From: Oscillospiraceae bacterium
GTDB taxonomy: Bacteria; Bacillota; Clostridia; Oscillospirales; UBA929
Reading direction: 5' to 3'
Assembly: GCA_031271525.1 (NCBI GenBank)
Contig: JAISVO010000155.1
Span: forward strand, 1 to 16,043
DNA: 16,043 nt
Part shown: one piece after another, positions 15,193 through 16,043 of the stretch
Layout of the letters: each line of letters begins with the position of its first letter
Numbering within the stretch: the stretch's first letter is position 1
Position numbers and translations under genes: made by a program
Notes under the pieces: generated by a model
Databases searched by the model: none
What the model was told of the DNA's origin: nothing
The model's input: the letters and a program-made list of their open reading frames with translations, nothing else

Positions 15193-15786
15193 ATGGGTAA
15201 ATCATCCGAAAAGCAGCAAAAAATCTTAGAGTACATCAAGTGGTTCACCAAGGAGCACAAGTATCCGCCCAGTGTCCGGGAGATCGGCACGGCGGTGGGT
15301 TTGCGCAGCCCGTCAACCGTACATTTGCATATCAAATCCCTGATTGAAAAAGGGTATTTGAAAAAAGACGCGAACAAAACCAGAGCGCTGATCCTACCCG
15401 ACAGTCTCGATGAGGACCTCGGCGTGCCCATCCTCGGGCGTGTCACCGCCGGCGCCCCCATCCTCGCCTTCGAGGATCAGCTCGGCACACTTGCCTACCG
15501 TCCCCACGGTGACGGCGATTTCTTCGCCCTCGAGGTGCGCGGCGACTCGATGATCGGCGCGGGTATCCTCGAAGGCGACTACGTGGTTGTCCGGAAGCAG
15601 GCGAACGCCCGCAACGGGCAAATTGTCGTCGCGCTATTGGAGGACGAGGCGACCGTCAAGCGCTTGATGCGAAGCGACGGCGAGATCTGGCTCCTCGCCG
15701 AGAATCCCCGTTACGAGCCGATCGACGGTTCGCGTTGCCACATTCTCGGCGTCGTCGTTTCGGTGGTCCGTGATTCGGTCGTCTGA
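15193..15786 (+). CDS. lexA: SOS repressor LexA
   Basis: A 197-residue transcription repressor and autoprotease. The N-terminal winged helix (about 1-67) has PPSVREIGTAVGLRSPSTVHLH as its DNA-recognition part. The self-cleavage bond is Ala86-Gly87 in GRVTAGAPI. The C-terminal S24 protease domain has the nucleophile Ser119 (VRGDSMIGAGI) and the general base Lys156 (DEATVKRL). The ATG at 15193 has GGGGAGG seven bases upstream. A candidate LexA box overlaps its promoter, so it is probably autoregulated and induced by RecA after DNA damage. No other SOS gene adjoins it. Confidence 0.97.
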   Translation: MGKSSEKQQKILEYIKWFTKEHKYPPSVREIGTAVGLRSPSTVHLHIKSLIEKGYLKKDANKTRALILPDSLDEDLGVPILGRVTAGAPILAFEDQLGTLAYRPHGDGDFFALEVRGDSMIGAGILEGDYVVVRKQANARNGQIVVALLEDEATVKRLMRSDGEIWLLAENPRYEPIDGSRCHILGVVVSVVRDSVV

Positions 15787-15790
15787 CCGT

Positions 15791-15813
15791 AGGGGCGAAC
15801 TGTGTTCGCCCCT
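15791..15813. terminator. Perfect inverted repeat between lexA and gpsA, bidirectional terminator or repeat element
   Basis: AGGGGCGAAC (15791-15800) and GTTCGCCCCT (15804-15813) form a perfect 10-bp stem with a 3-base loop. It sits four bases after the lexA stop and ends directly before the gpsA stop. A short T-run follows on the plus strand. It can serve both convergent genes. Confidence 0.7.
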
Positions 15814-16043
15814 TTACAGATAAAATTCTGATTTCATGCTGCGAAGAAAGAGGTTCGAGAGGGCATCGCGCGGGTCGCGGCCCTGACCGAACACCTCGTT
15901 GACAGCGGCGCAGATCGGGAGGTCCACCCCGTAAACCTCGGACAGGCGCATCAGTGAGCGCGCCGTCGCGACGCCTTCGGCCAGCTCCCGGTACGGTTCC
16001 CCGGTGACGGCGCACTCGCCGCACCGCCGGTTGTGCGAGTGGG
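15814..16043 (-). CDS. gpsA: C-terminus of glycerol-3-phosphate dehydrogenase [NAD(P)+] (3' end only)
   Basis: 76 codons on the minus strand run from the window edge to a TAA stop at 15814. The visible part starts HSHNRRCGE, matching the SRNRRFGE segment of GpsA. It continues with ELAEGVATARSLM and YGVDLPICAAVNEVFGQG, and ends in the DPRDALSNLFLR tail typical of the C-terminal substrate domain. The enzyme reduces dihydroxyacetone phosphate to sn-glycerol 3-phosphate for phospholipids. The N-terminal NAD-binding domain lies outside the window. The frame is intact as far as seen. It converges on lexA. Confidence 0.9.
   Translation of the reverse strand, partial: HSHNRRCGECAVTGEPYRELAEGVATARSLMRLSEVYGVDLPICAAVNEVFGQGRDPRDALSNLFLRSMKSEFYL

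Noticed and set aside
15796..15808. Second LexA box in the lexA-gpsA gap (GCGAAC-TGT-GTTCGC)
   Set aside because: The half-sites GAAC and GTTC are three bases apart instead of four, and the site is downstream of lexA between two gene ends; a terminator stem explains it.
1..16043. CRISPR array, tRNA or rRNA genes, insertion sequences, phage or defence genes
   Set aside because: I saw no regularly spaced repeats, no rRNA-like or tRNA-like sequence, and no transposase, integrase or defence-type protein in any frame.

Overview
The window is a mostly core-genome stretch from an endospore-forming, high-GC member of the Clostridia. An Oscillospirales-like lineage is my guess, but no rRNA gene is present to test it. 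The evidence is an alpha/beta-type small acid-soluble spore protein with a sigma-G-like promoter, the Gram-positive nusA-ylxR-ylxQ-infB-rbfA order, RNase Y followed by YmdB, a LexA with a Gram-positive-type SOS box, and strong GGAGG ribosome binding sites. Most genes look about 60-67% GC by eye. The first gene is clearly lower, 42-48% in hand-counted 60-base samples.

Layout. (1) 1-561, plus strand: the C-terminal part of an exported carbohydrate-active protein, with a family 9 carbohydrate-binding module, a Thr/Pro linker and a C-terminal membrane anchor. (2) 614-7534, minus strand: one long, tightly packed operon. In transcription order it is nusA, ylxR (rnpM), ylxQ, infB, rbfA, nrnA-like DHH phosphoesterase, truB and ribF. 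Several junctions are ATGA or other short overlaps. Its promoter lies at 7607-7634. The nusA leader holds a possible two-state hairpin switch over the ribosome binding site. rimP, which usually heads this operon, is absent. (3) 7778-10218, plus strand: rny and ymdB, overlapping by GTGA, from a promoter divergent to that of nusA. (4) 10439-10627, minus strand: a spore protein gene that converges on ymdB across a strong hairpin. (5) 10845-13283, plus strand: glgP with its own sigma-A-type promoter and terminator. (6) 13395-15106, plus strand: rpe and mtnA, overlapping by ATGA. (7) 15193-15786, plus strand: lexA with an SOS-box-like operator over its -35 element. (8) 15814-16043, minus strand: the C-terminus of gpsA, converging on lexA across a perfect 10-bp inverted repeat.

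The genes around 614-10218 cover transcription elongation and antitermination (NusA), RNase P modulation (RnpM), initiation and 30S maturation (IF-2, RbfA), tRNA pseudouridylation (TruB), nano-RNA/pAp turnover (NrnA-like), flavin cofactor synthesis (RibF), and mRNA decay and signalling (RNase Y, YmdB). The remaining genes serve glycogen breakdown, pentose phosphate and methionine salvage chemistry, DNA damage control and phospholipid precursor synthesis. I found no tRNA, rRNA, CRISPR, insertion sequence or phage gene. I see no clearly new multi-gene system. The most interesting non-coding signal is the alternative-hairpin arrangement in the nusA leader.
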